Of a stretch of DNA of 64,000 nucleotides, positions 18,008 through 26,200 are shown one piece after another. The stretch is from Tautonia sociabilis (lineage in GTDB: Bacteria > Planctomycetota > Planctomycetia > Isosphaerales > Isosphaeraceae), in contig NZ_RYZH01000016.1 of assembly GCF_003977685.1 (NCBI RefSeq), forward strand, positions 58,392 through 122,391. Direction: 5' to 3'. The first letter of the stretch is position 1. Every line of letters starts with the position of its first letter. Below the pieces are notes generated by a model. It ran no database searches and was not told the DNA's origin. It saw only the letters and a program-made list of their open reading frames with translations. Position numbers and translations under genes: made by a program.

Positions 18008-21000
18008 CTAGCGTCGAGGGACCGCCTCGCCGCCGGCCCCAGGCCGTCGGCCGACCTCCGAGGCCTCCGGCACGGCCGTCGCCGGCGGCCTCGGCGTCGC
18101 CACCGCCGGGGAGGCCCCCAGGGCCGGTCCCGGGACGGTCCCGGAGGGCTGCTCGGCGCGTTCGATCCGGACGTCGTCGAAGTAGGCCTCGCCGACCGTC
18201 GCCGCCAGGCCGAGGGTCACCGTCAGCTCGCCGTCCTCGGGGGCGCGGCGATAAAGCACCACCCGGCGCCATTCGGGTATGCCTTCATAGTCCCGGAACT
18301 GCATCAGTTCCCCGCCGATCGAATCCCGGACGATCACCCCTCCCCCGCTGCCCGGGGCCTGCTGGTCCGGCATCTTCACCAGGGCCGAGATTCTCAGGAA
18401 CTCGTGGCGGCGGACCCGGATCGGGGGCGTCCTGATCCCCACCGCGATCCGGTCCTGCACCGGGGGCAGCTCGTCGACGTTCTGGCCCTCCTCCGTCCGG
18501 ACCCGGAGCCGGAGCATCGCTCGGCTGCCTCGGGCGTTCTCGGCGGCGTCGGGCTGGATGTCGATCGTCCCCCGGAGTCCCGGGACCTCGTAGCCGACGC
18601 TCGTCCAGCCCTCCTCCACGAAGGCCTGCGGGTCGGTTTCCTCGAACTCTCCGGACGGAAGCAGGTTCCGGCCGAAGGGGTAGGAGCGGATCGTGCTTGT
18701 CCAGAACAGCTCCAACTGCGGCAGGGTGTTGAAGCTCATCAGGGGGGGAGCCGAAACCGGGGTGAGCAGGACCTTCACGTCCGGGTCGTGGGCGAAGGAG
18801 GTCGCCTCGATCAAGTCGTCTCGAGACCGTTTGTAATGCTCATTCATCAGGATGCGGAGCGGCCGGGAGACTCTCCGGGCGTTGGCGAAGGCCTCCTCCG
18901 CCTCGCCTCGGGCCAGGCCGGCCCGGGCGGCTTCGAACTGCTCCTCGGCGAGCCGGAGCAATTGGTCGCTTCCCTCCACGTCGAGGCCGTCGAGCACCAG
19001 TTGCGAGTGCGTCTCGACGGTCGACCTCAGGAGCAGCTCGGCCTGCTCGATCGCCAGCTCGGCTGCCTTCGGGGCCCAGGAGGCGATGCTCTGGCGGAGC
19101 CGATCGACCAGCTCGAGGTCGGGAGTCAGCAGGATCCAGCTCGTCGGCCCGAAGTCGGTCAGCCGGATCTCGACCCCGCCCGGAGCCCGCTCCCGCTCCA
19201 GGTGCCGGACGCCCCCCAGGCTGACCTCCCAGGCCGAGACGTTGGTGTGCCCCGGCACGGTGAGCCGCAGCTCCTTGTTGGCCAGCTGGGGCGGGATCCA
19301 CTGGCCGTCGAAACCGAAGTTGGCGGCCAGCAGGAGGGTCCCCCGGCGGTCGGGGGTCGGGAAGCCGACGCAGAGCGTCTCCCAGGCCTCCGACGGCTCG
19401 TCGAGCTTGCGCGGGGTGTTCCGGTTGTAATTCCGATCGATCGGCCGGCCGGTCTCCTCGTCGGGAGGAAGAGTGAGCTTATACCGATGAATCGTGCCGA
19501 TGCCCCGGGCGAGGATCTCCTGGAACAAGTCGATCTCGGCGTTGAGCAATTGCAGCTCGATGAGCCGGGCGCGGCCGGAGGCCCGGGTCAGCTCGGCGTC
19601 GGCCCGGTAGCCGATCCCCCGGTAGCCAGCCGCCAGCGCCGCGACCGTCGCCAGCCGGATGTGAACCGGCTGCAACTGCGGCCTTCCCCACGGGGGAGGC
19701 GGATCGTCGCCGTAGATCGCCCGCTGCAGCTCCGGAGGCGCCGAGGCCGGGATCCAGGTCCAGAACAGAGCCTCAGGGTTGGCCAGGCCGGTCAGGTCGC
19801 GTCGTGCGATCAAATAGTGATAATAATGACGTAATTGCTGCTGTGATCCCCAGGGCGTGCCGTGCACTCCCATCAGGTCCAGCCCCAGCCGGCTGGCGTA
19901 CAGGGCGTAATCGCCCGCCACGTCGCCGGTGGCCAGCGGAGAGGAGGGGCCTCCCGCGTCCTCCAGCGCCTCGGCCGCCTGCCGGATCCGGGAGAGGGTC
20001 TCCCGGCGACGATCGGGGAGGTCGTCGCCGCCAAGCTGCTCGCCGAGGTGCCAGAAGACGACCGCGTCCTTCCTCGGGTACGACGCCGCCGCCGAGGCCG
20101 CTCTCGAGGCGTCGGCCGGGCCGAGCAGCGGATCGCCCAGCATCGGCATGAGCAGGAACCCGGCGTCGGCCGCGCGCTCGACCTCCCGGCTCGAGGTCCC
20201 CGGGCGGATGGCGAACACGTCGAACCCGAACCGCCGCAATTCCTCGACCGAGGCCCCGGGGGCGTCGATGATCGTCGGCACCCAGGGGAAGTAGGCCCGC
20301 TGGGGCTCGTCGAGCAGCTCCAGGCGATTCCGGTGGAACCGGGCCCGGCCGCCGGCGATCAGTCCCTCCCCCTCGGCGGCTCTGGGCTCAGGAACGCCCA
20401 CCTCCCCGTCGGCAAGGGGACCGGCCCCAAGGTCCGAGGCGAAGTCGACCCGGCCGCCGGCAGCCCGACCGCCTTCGATCAGGTCGGCCGGCACCGGCTC
20501 GATCCGGAGCGAGTCGACCAGCACCTCCGACTCTCCGGCGCCGCCGTACAGGTTCAGCACCAGGCGGTCGAGGTAGGCCCCGTCGAGCTGAACACGCTGG
20601 TTGGTCTTGATCCGAAGGATCCGAGCCTGACGCTCGACGGCCTCCGGCAGGTCGGTCAACTCCAGCCGTCGCCAGCGGCCCGGCTCCTCGTAGATCGTCC
20701 CCTGGATGTTGACGAAGAACGGCTGCCCGGTTTCCGGGTCCAGGTCGTTCGGCAGCACCACCCGGCCGAGCAACTGCACGCCGGGGCGGTCGGATCGGAC
20801 GTAGACCGACGCTCGCAGCTCCCTGGAGATCGGCACCCGGGGCAGCGGGTAGCTGACGTAGACGCCGCTGCCCAGGCCGGCGACGAACCGGAACCGCTCT
20901 CCGCGATCCCCCTCGAAGGCCGCATCGGCGGCGCGTTCGTGGGCCTGCATCCGGATCGGGGCGTCGGCCGTCTCCTGCCGCCAGGAGACGCGATCCCCCT

Positions 21001-21352
21001 CGAACCCCTCGACCAGGGCGGCCATCTCCTGCCGGGTCGGCTCCAGGGCGGGCCGATCCGGGGCGGGGTCGGGCAGCGGCTCGGGATCGGAGCGCTCCTC
21101 GGCGGCCGGCGACGGCCGGGGAAGATCGGGAAGCCCCAGGCTCGGAGGCTCGGGGACCTCGAACTCCTGGCCGGAGGCGAGGCCGGGGGCGAGGACCGCC
21201 GCCAGGACGACGGCGCCCACTCGGATCCTCGACGACTCGGAGCGGAGTGCCCCCCGGCCGAAGGACCAGAGCCCCTCGCTCCGGTTCTCCCCGGCTCCGC
21301 GGGTCTGATCGAGATCCGACTTGCTCGCGATACCCCGTCGGAAACCGCTCAT
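18008..21352 (-). CDS. Large secreted protein of unknown function, 1114 residues
   Basis: After a basic N-terminus comes a membrane-type signal (IRVGAVVLAAVLAPGLASGQ, residues 43-62) and a Pro/Glu-rich stretch. Residues ~110-290 look like a carbohydrate-binding-type beta sandwich (VSYPLPRVPISRELRASVYV, QRVQLDGAYLDRLVLNLYGG). The middle (~345-660) reads like a TIM-barrel hydrolase (AYFPWVPTIIDAPG, FWHLGEQL, LDLMGVHGTPWGS, YRGIGYRADAELTRASG). A helical region and a second beta sandwich close the protein (near residues 900-1075). I cannot name a family. A role in processing extracellular polymer is inferred from layout only. A possible Glu catalyst is E in FWHLGEQL. Confidence 0.8.
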   Translation of the reverse strand: MSGFRRGIASKSDLDQTRGAGENRSEGLWSFGRGALRSESSRIRVGAVVLAAVLAPGLASGQEFEVPEPPSLGLPDLPRPSPAAEERSDPEPLPDPAPDRPALEPTRQEMAALVEGFEGDRVSWRQETADAPIRMQAHERAADAAFEGDRGERFRFVAGLGSGVYVSYPLPRVPISRELRASVYVRSDRPGVQLLGRVVLPNDLDPETGQPFFVNIQGTIYEEPGRWRRLELTDLPEAVERQARILRIKTNQRVQLDGAYLDRLVLNLYGGAGESEVLVDSLRIEPVPADLIEGGRAAGGRVDFASDLGAGPLADGEVGVPEPRAAEGEGLIAGGRARFHRNRLELLDEPQRAYFPWVPTIIDAPGASVEELRRFGFDVFAIRPGTSSREVERAADAGFLLMPMLGDPLLGPADASRAASAAASYPRKDAVVFWHLGEQLGGDDLPDRRRETLSRIRQAAEALEDAGGPSSPLATGDVAGDYALYASRLGLDLMGVHGTPWGSQQQLRHYYHYLIARRDLTGLANPEALFWTWIPASAPPELQRAIYGDDPPPPWGRPQLQPVHIRLATVAALAAGYRGIGYRADAELTRASGRARLIELQLLNAEIDLFQEILARGIGTIHRYKLTLPPDEETGRPIDRNYNRNTPRKLDEPSEAWETLCVGFPTPDRRGTLLLAANFGFDGQWIPPQLANKELRLTVPGHTNVSAWEVSLGGVRHLERERAPGGVEIRLTDFGPTSWILLTPDLELVDRLRQSIASWAPKAAELAIEQAELLLRSTVETHSQLVLDGLDVEGSDQLLRLAEEQFEAARAGLARGEAEEAFANARRVSRPLRILMNEHYKRSRDDLIEATSFAHDPDVKVLLTPVSAPPLMSFNTLPQLELFWTSTIRSYPFGRNLLPSGEFEETDPQAFVEEGWTSVGYEVPGLRGTIDIQPDAAENARGSRAMLRLRVRTEEGQNVDELPPVQDRIAVGIRTPPIRVRRHEFLRISALVKMPDQQAPGSGGGVIVRDSIGGELMQFRDYEGIPEWRRVVLYRRAPEDGELTVTLGLAATVGEAYFDDVRIERAEQPSGTVPGPALGASPAVATPRPPATAVPEASEVGRRPGAGGEAVPRR

Positions 21353-21477
21353 GGCTCCGGGCCTCCCTGCCCCGCTGACGCTCGGGCCCGCGCCCGATCC
21401 GGTTCCCCGGGCGCAGGCGGTTCCGGGCGGATCGTAGCCTCGGGGCCGCTGTCGGGGAACCCCGATTTTCCCCCTCC

Positions 21478-21501
21478 GCTCGAACGCTCGAACGCTCGAA
21501 C
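21478..21501. repeat. Three exact 8-bp tandem copies (GCTCGAAC)
   Basis: GCTCGAAC is repeated three times and runs on into GAACGATCGCTCGATC. It lies in the 204-base gap between two minus-strand genes, upstream of the 1114-residue protein gene, and might be a binding site array or a slippage tract. Confidence 0.7.
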
Positions 21502-21556
21502 GAACGATCGCTCGATCACGGGATCGAGCGCCGAGCCGGGCGGGGAAGTGTCCTTG

Positions 21557-22444
21557 TCAGGTGGTCTGTTGACTCGAGTCCGCCCACCGTTCGATCCAGG
21601 CCAGAACAACGCGGCCGACCTCGGCGATCGACCCGGCCGAGCACGCCTCGGGCACGTCGCCGAGCGTGTGCCACTGAGGGAACTCGATGTCGACCAGCGC
21701 GATCGCCGGGATTCCCGCCGCCAGCAGCGGCAGGTGGTCGTCCTCCACGTACCGGCCGATCGCCTCCGAGAACCGGGACGCCCCGAGCCCTCGGGCGATG
21801 TCCCAGACCTCTTCCGTCAGCCACCAGGCGTAATCGAGGCCGAATCCTTCGCGGCGCAGCACCATCTCTCGGCCGGCGATCATGTCGAGCACCAGGGCGG
21901 CCCCGTACCGCGGTCCCCCGGCCTCCTCGTCCTCGCGGGCCCGGCGGGCGAACTCGAGGGAGCCGAGGCAGTAGGCTCCCTCCTCGTCGAAGACCAGCTC
22001 CTCGGCGTCGAACATGGCGAGGTCGACGCCAAGGCCGATCCCCACATCGGGCAGGAGCCTGGCCAGCTCCATGAGGGCGGCCACGCCGGAGGCTCCGTCG
22101 TTGGCGCCGACGAACGGACCGAGGCGTCGAACCGGGTCGCGCTCGAGGTCGGCCCTCGGCCGAGTGTCGCCGTGGGCTCCGATCAGGATCCGGTCGGCCT
22201 CCCCCGGCCGCCAGGAGGCCACCACGTTGGCCATCGGCACCGGCTCCCCAGTCAGGGGATGATCTCCTGAGAATTCCTGGATCCTGACGGTGCCTCCGCA
22301 CCTCCGGAAATGTTCGGCGACCAGCTCGCGCTGCCTCTGGTTGGCGGCCGAACCGCTCGGCCGGGGCCCGAGGGCGCAGAGCCGGATCAGGTCGGCCATC
22401 GCCCGGCCGCCGTCGAACCGGTCGTCCCGCTTGGGAAGATTCAT
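21557..22444 (-). CDS. M28 family peptidase, glutaminyl-cyclase-like
   Basis: A 295-residue protein without a signal peptide. The metal ligands are visible: GAHGDTRP, GANDGASGVAALMELARL, FDAEELVFDEEG, and YVEDDHLPLLAAGIPAIALVD. The ending FPQWHTLGD, with Trp-His and DDH-PLL, matches glutaminyl-peptide cyclotransferases of the M28C type, which convert N-terminal Gln to pyroglutamate, better than aminopeptidases. Peptidase activity cannot be ruled out. A sulfatase fossil lies in the gap downstream of its start codon's side, between it and maf. Confidence 0.85.
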   Translation of the reverse strand: MNLPKRDDRFDGGRAMADLIRLCALGPRPSGSAANQRQRELVAEHFRRCGGTVRIQEFSGDHPLTGEPVPMANVVASWRPGEADRILIGAHGDTRPRADLERDPVRRLGPFVGANDGASGVAALMELARLLPDVGIGLGVDLAMFDAEELVFDEEGAYCLGSLEFARRAREDEEAGGPRYGAALVLDMIAGREMVLRREGFGLDYAWWLTEEVWDIARGLGASRFSEAIGRYVEDDHLPLLAAGIPAIALVDIEFPQWHTLGDVPEACSAGSIAEVGRVVLAWIERWADSSQQTT

Positions 22445-22553
22445 GTCGGGCTCATCAGGAATGCGGGCTTCGAGATCGGGAGGAATCCGGATCGGGACGG
22501 TCGGTCGCCGGGGCGCTCAGGGGCCGTCCCGGCGGAGCCGCACTCCCTTCAGG

Positions 22554-22676
22554 TCCGTCTCCCCAGCCCTGATCGTCGGTCAGGATCAGCGGCACGTTCG
22601 GCCGGCGCTCCGATCCGAGGACCGGGGACGAGGCGGTCCCGATCGCGAGGCCCAGCGCGATCGAGGCGGTCAGCCG
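22554..22676 (-). pseudogene. Sulfatase N-terminal fossil
   Basis: Read on the minus strand, this stretch gives a signal-peptide-like run (RLTASIALGLAIGTASSPV) and then SERRPNVPLILTDDQGWGD, which is the standard opening of a mature sulfatase (RPNVLLILTDDQGWGD), including the metal-binding Asp pair. Downstream the frame turns into Pro/Arg/Ser noise and stops near 22461. There is no start codon in a sensible place, no CxPSR active-site motif and no remainder. It is a decayed or truncated gene between maf and the M28 gene; planctomycetes carry very many sulfatases. Confidence 0.7.
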
Positions 22677-22758
22677 GGGGAGTCGGGGCCTGGGTCGGCT
22701 CCGGTTCGGCGAGCAGGGGGAGACGGCGGCGAATCGCCGGGGAGGGGGCGTCCCCGGG

Positions 22759-23343
22759 TCATCGTCGGGGAGCGTCCGAGAGCGTTGGGTGGTCGCGGAG
22801 GAGTTGCTCGAGCCGTTCCATCGGCAGGCCGACGACGTTCGACCAGCTTCCGGAGACGACGGTGACGAACGGGTCGTCGTCCTGGACGCCGTAGGCGCCG
22901 GCCTTCCCCTCCCAGCGGCCGGAGTCGAGGTGGGCGAGGCGCTCGGCGTCGGTCATGCGACGGACGTGCACGATGCTCGTCTCCACGGCGCCGGCCCATT
23001 CGAGGAGGTCGGCTCGGTAGAGGCAGAGGCCGGTGAGGATGGCCACCTCGCGGCCTTCCTGGGCCAGGAGCATGCGTTCGGCGTGGTCGCGGTCGACGGG
23101 CTTGTTCAGCAGGAGGCCATCGAGGGCGCAGGTGGTGTCGGCCGCGAGAATGAGGCCGGAGCCCCGGCGCGAGGCCACCGCGTGCGCCTTGCGCCAGGCC
23201 AGCTCGGCGACGTAGGAAGCGGCGTCGACCGGGCCGTCGGGCTCGGGCTCCTCGACGCCCGAGGGGTCGACCTCGATGGCGAAGCCAGCCTCCTCCAACA
23301 ACTGCCGGCGCCGGGGTGAGGCGCTGGCGAGGATCAATCGCAT
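22759..23343 (-). CDS. maf: Maf family nucleotide pyrophosphatase
   Basis: A 194-residue protein. The start at 23343 (MRLILASASPRRRQLLEEAG) is preferred over the Met two codons upstream because it gives the standard Maf N-terminus. Maf proteins hydrolyse non-canonical or dTTP/UTP-type nucleotides and protect against their misincorporation. The signature SASPRRRQLL, the acidic catalytic site in ILAADTT and KPVDRDHAERML, and the late WEGKAGAYGVQ motif are all present. It is followed on the same strand by the sulfatase fossil and preceded by the PilT-like gene. Confidence 0.93.
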   Translation of the reverse strand: MRLILASASPRRRQLLEEAGFAIEVDPSGVEEPEPDGPVDAASYVAELAWRKAHAVASRRGSGLILAADTTCALDGLLLNKPVDRDHAERMLLAQEGREVAILTGLCLYRADLLEWAGAVETSIVHVRRMTDAERLAHLDSGRWEGKAGAYGVQDDDPFVTVVSGSWSNVVGLPMERLEQLLRDHPTLSDAPRR

Positions 23344-23453
23344 GAACAACAGCTCCCTGGGGGAGGGGTCGGGGAGGGATCCCGAGGGTGGGGATCCCGG
23401 GGAGGTTCACGGCCGAGCCCGGGGCTTCTGTCGGGGGGCGGTCGCCCTCCGGG

Positions 23454-24527
23454 TCAGGCGGCCGGCCGGCGGTTGGCCTGGAGATCGGCGCCAAGGGCCT
23501 CGGGGTCGGTGGCGAGGCGGAGGGCCTCGGTGCCGCTGACGAGGCCGGCGCGGTAGAGGGCGAGCAACTGGCGGTCGAACTCCTGCATGCCGCCCTGCTG
23601 ACCGGCCATCAGGCGGGCGATGTCGTCCAGGCGGTTGGCCAGGTAGAGCTCCCGGGTGTGGTGCAGGCCGCGGAGGACCTCGACGACCGGGCGCCGGCCG
23701 CCGGCCTTCGCCGCGGCGAGCCGGAGGGCCACGATCGCCTCCAGCGCGGCCGCCAGTCGGGGCTTCAGCGGGGGCTTCCGCTCGGGGGCGACCGGGTCGA
23801 GCAGTTGCTCCAGCGCCCGGATGGCCGACGACGCCCGTACCGCCGCCACGATGTGACGGCCGGATTCGACCGCCGCCAGGGCCGATCGCAGGGCGGCCTC
23901 GGAGCGGTCGAGCTCTCCGACGACGATCAGGTCGGGATCCAGTTCCAGGGCCCGGTCGATGGCTCGAGCGGTGCCGTCAGGGCCGGGATCGGGGGCGAGT
24001 CTCGTGAACATCGCCTTGTCTGGCTCGTGGAGGAATTCGCCCGGGTGCTCGATCGTCACCACGGCCGAAGGCCGAGCGCGGTTGACCGCGTCGACCAGCG
24101 CGGCCATCGTCGTCGACCGCCCGCTGCCCGAGGCGCCGACGATCAGCGTCAGGCCTCGGCGGGCGAGGGCGATCTCCCGGAGAACGGCGGGCAGGCCGAG
24201 GTCTTCCAGCGTCTTCGGCCGGCCGGGGATGATCCGCAGGCAGGCCCCGGGGGACCCCTCGCTGCGGTACAGGGAGGCCCGGACGCGGGCGAGGCCGTCG
24301 ACCTCGAAGGCGAACCGGGAGCCGAGGTCGAGCGCCGCGTCAAGATCCCCGAGCGACGGCGGGGCGACCGATCGGAGAAAGGCGAGCATCGCGTCGTCGC
24401 CGAGCGCGCCCCCTTCCACCCCGCGCAACTGGCCGTCGATCCGGACCTTCGGCGGCGAGCCGCCCTGGAGGTGGACGTCGGAGGCTCCCTGGCCGACCGC
24501 GAACCTCAGGAATTCCTGGATGTTCAT
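23454..24527 (-). CDS. PilT/GspE-like protein with altered nucleotide-binding motifs
   Basis: A 357-residue protein that starts like a twitching ATPase (MNIQEFLRFAVGQGASDVHL). PilT proteins power type IV pilus retraction. The Walker A motif reads GASGSGRSTT (131-140), with Arg replacing the catalytic Lys. The Walker B equivalent is DPDLIVVGELDR, where PilT has GEMRD. The Hisbox HTNS region of PilT is replaced by AVRASSA (229-235), and the C-terminal AIRNLIR signature is absent. The fold is probably kept, but normal ATP hydrolysis is doubtful. No pilus gene lies nearby. It could be a regulatory or c-di-GMP-linked relative. Confidence 0.8.
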   Translation of the reverse strand: MNIQEFLRFAVGQGASDVHLQGGSPPKVRIDGQLRGVEGGALGDDAMLAFLRSVAPPSLGDLDAALDLGSRFAFEVDGLARVRASLYRSEGSPGACLRIIPGRPKTLEDLGLPAVLREIALARRGLTLIVGASGSGRSTTMAALVDAVNRARPSAVVTIEHPGEFLHEPDKAMFTRLAPDPGPDGTARAIDRALELDPDLIVVGELDRSEAALRSALAAVESGRHIVAAVRASSAIRALEQLLDPVAPERKPPLKPRLAAALEAIVALRLAAAKAGGRRPVVEVLRGLHHTRELYLANRLDDIARLMAGQQGGMQEFDRQLLALYRAGLVSGTEALRLATDPEALGADLQANRRPAA

Positions 24528-24616
24528 GGCTGAGATCCCTGAGCCGCCGCGCCGCCCCGCCCTCCCCCGTCGCCGAGATCGGGGTCGGGCCAAAGCGGCG
24601 GCGGGCGGGCGGACGG

Positions 24617-25909
24617 TCAGACCTCGTCGGGGATGGCGAACGGGGAGCGGTACTCGCGTCGGGTGAGGGCCTGGGCCTCGGTGTCGCCGACGACCTGCTC
24701 GGTCTCGGGGTCGATCGTCACGCAGCCTCGGCCGGTTCGGTAGGCGATGTTCGCCAGGTGCGCCAGCGAGGCCGAGCGGTGCCCCTGCTCGATGTCCGCG
24801 TTCGGCAGGCGGCCGCTGGCGACGCAGTCGAGGAAGTTCTCGAAGTGGTGGCGGTCGGAGAACGGCTCCGACTCGACCGGGACCGGGTCGTTCCCCTCGA
24901 ACAGCCGCCAGCCGGCTCGGCCGATCTCGATCCGGCCCTTGGTGCCGTAGAAGGTCACGCCGTTCTCGAAGCCGATCTCGACGTAGGGGGACCAGTCGCG
25001 CTGCTCGAAGATGAGGATGGCGGGGGAATCGGCGAAGGTGTACGAGGCGAAGACGGTGTCGGGCGTCTCCCATGTTTTGTTGAGCATCTTCGTCGCCGTG
25101 CAGGCCACCGTCCGGGGCATGCCGACGCCGAGGCCCCAGCGGGCGATGTCCAGGTCGTGCACGCCGTCGTTGCCCACGTCTCCGGTGCCGTAGTCCCACA
25201 TCCAGTGCCAGGTGTAGTGGAAGCGGTTGGGGTTGAACGGCCGCTTGGGAGCGGGGCCGATCCAGAGGTCGTAGTCGACCCCCTCGGGCGGGGCGGAGTC
25301 GGGCTGGACCGTGAGGTCGGGGCGCTTCTGGCTGTTCCAGGCACGGGCCTGGAGCACCGCTCCGATCCGGCCGGAGGGGATGACCTCCTCGATCACGTGC
25401 CGGTAATGCGGCGTGCTGCGGCTCTGCGTGCCCACCTGGACGACCCGGCCGTACTTCCGGGCCGCCTCGACCATCTTCCGGCCCTCCCAGAGGGTGTGCG
25501 AGGCCGGCTTCTCGACGTAAACGTGCTTGCCCGCCTGGCAGGCGAACACTGTGGCCGGCGCGTGCCAGTGGTCGGGAGTGGCGACGATCAGGGCGTCGAC
25601 GTCCGGGTTGTCGAGCACTCGGCGGAAGTCGGTCTCGGCCTTGGGCTCGACGCCCTGGCGCTCGGCGATGGCGGGGATCGCCTGCGAGAAGAGGCGGGAG
25701 TCGACGTCGACCAGGTGCGTTACCCTCGCGCCGGGAAGCCCGGCGAACCCCTGGGCCAGCCCGTCTCCCCGGCCCCGGATCCCCATGACCGCGACGTTGA
25801 CCAGGTCCGCCGGGGCCGCCTTGCCCGGTCGGGGGGAGAGGACCGTCCACCCGGCGGCGATCGCGGTCGCCGAGGTGCCCAGGAACGCTCGACGATTCGG
25901 CTCGGTCAT
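24617..25909 (-). CDS. Gfo/Idh/MocA family oxidoreductase, Tat-exported
   Basis: A 430-residue protein with a Tat signal (NRRAFLGTSATAIAAGW). The NAD(P)-binding Rossmann domain shows VNVAVMGIRGRGDGLAQGF. The family's EKP motif appears as KHVYVEKPASHTL, followed by the C-terminal beta-sheet domain (WIGPAPKRPFNPNRFHYTWH, GDVGNDGVHDLDIARWGLG). Such exported oxidoreductases are abundant in planctomycetes and are thought to act on sugars or sugar derivatives outside the cytoplasm, folding with their cofactor before export. Substrate unknown. The gene is divergent from the xdhC-like gene. Confidence 0.92.
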   Translation of the reverse strand: MTEPNRRAFLGTSATAIAAGWTVLSPRPGKAAPADLVNVAVMGIRGRGDGLAQGFAGLPGARVTHLVDVDSRLFSQAIPAIAERQGVEPKAETDFRRVLDNPDVDALIVATPDHWHAPATVFACQAGKHVYVEKPASHTLWEGRKMVEAARKYGRVVQVGTQSRSTPHYRHVIEEVIPSGRIGAVLQARAWNSQKRPDLTVQPDSAPPEGVDYDLWIGPAPKRPFNPNRFHYTWHWMWDYGTGDVGNDGVHDLDIARWGLGVGMPRTVACTATKMLNKTWETPDTVFASYTFADSPAILIFEQRDWSPYVEIGFENGVTFYGTKGRIEIGRAGWRLFEGNDPVPVESEPFSDRHHFENFLDCVASGRLPNADIEQGHRSASLAHLANIAYRTGRGCVTIDPETEQVVGDTEAQALTRREYRSPFAIPDEV

Positions 25910-26112
25910 GGCTGCGGCTCCTCGTGCTTGGCGTCGGCAGGGACGGAGGAGGCCTCTCGCGGAGCGGTGGAGTCGCCGAGCAGACGAGATCGTTCGCCCG
26001 AATCGACTCCGGTTCGTCTTCTGCGCCTCGGCGCGAGTCCCGACCCCCGATCGGCGGATGATGTCCCCGCATCCTAACCCCTCCGATCCCCCGGCTCCAG
26101 CAGGCGACCGCC

Positions 26113-26142
26113 TTGCCGAGCCTCCCCGACGCCGACTAGCCT
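26113..26142 (+). promoter_or_regulatory. Possible promoter of the xdhC-like gene
   Basis: TTGCCG (26113-26118) and TAGCCT (26137-26142) are separated by 18 bases and end 58 bases before the xdhC-like start. The match to a sigma-70 consensus is moderate. Confidence 0.4.
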
Positions 26143-26200
26143 GAAAGGGTCACCTGACCGGACCCCGCCCACCCGGCCCCGCGACCGGCACTGTTGAGCC

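Noticed and set aside
22670..22762. A 30-codon frame overlapping the maf stop by ATGA
   Set aside because: Pro/Arg/Ser noise with no coding bias; the sulfatase fossil lies in another frame of the same stretch.
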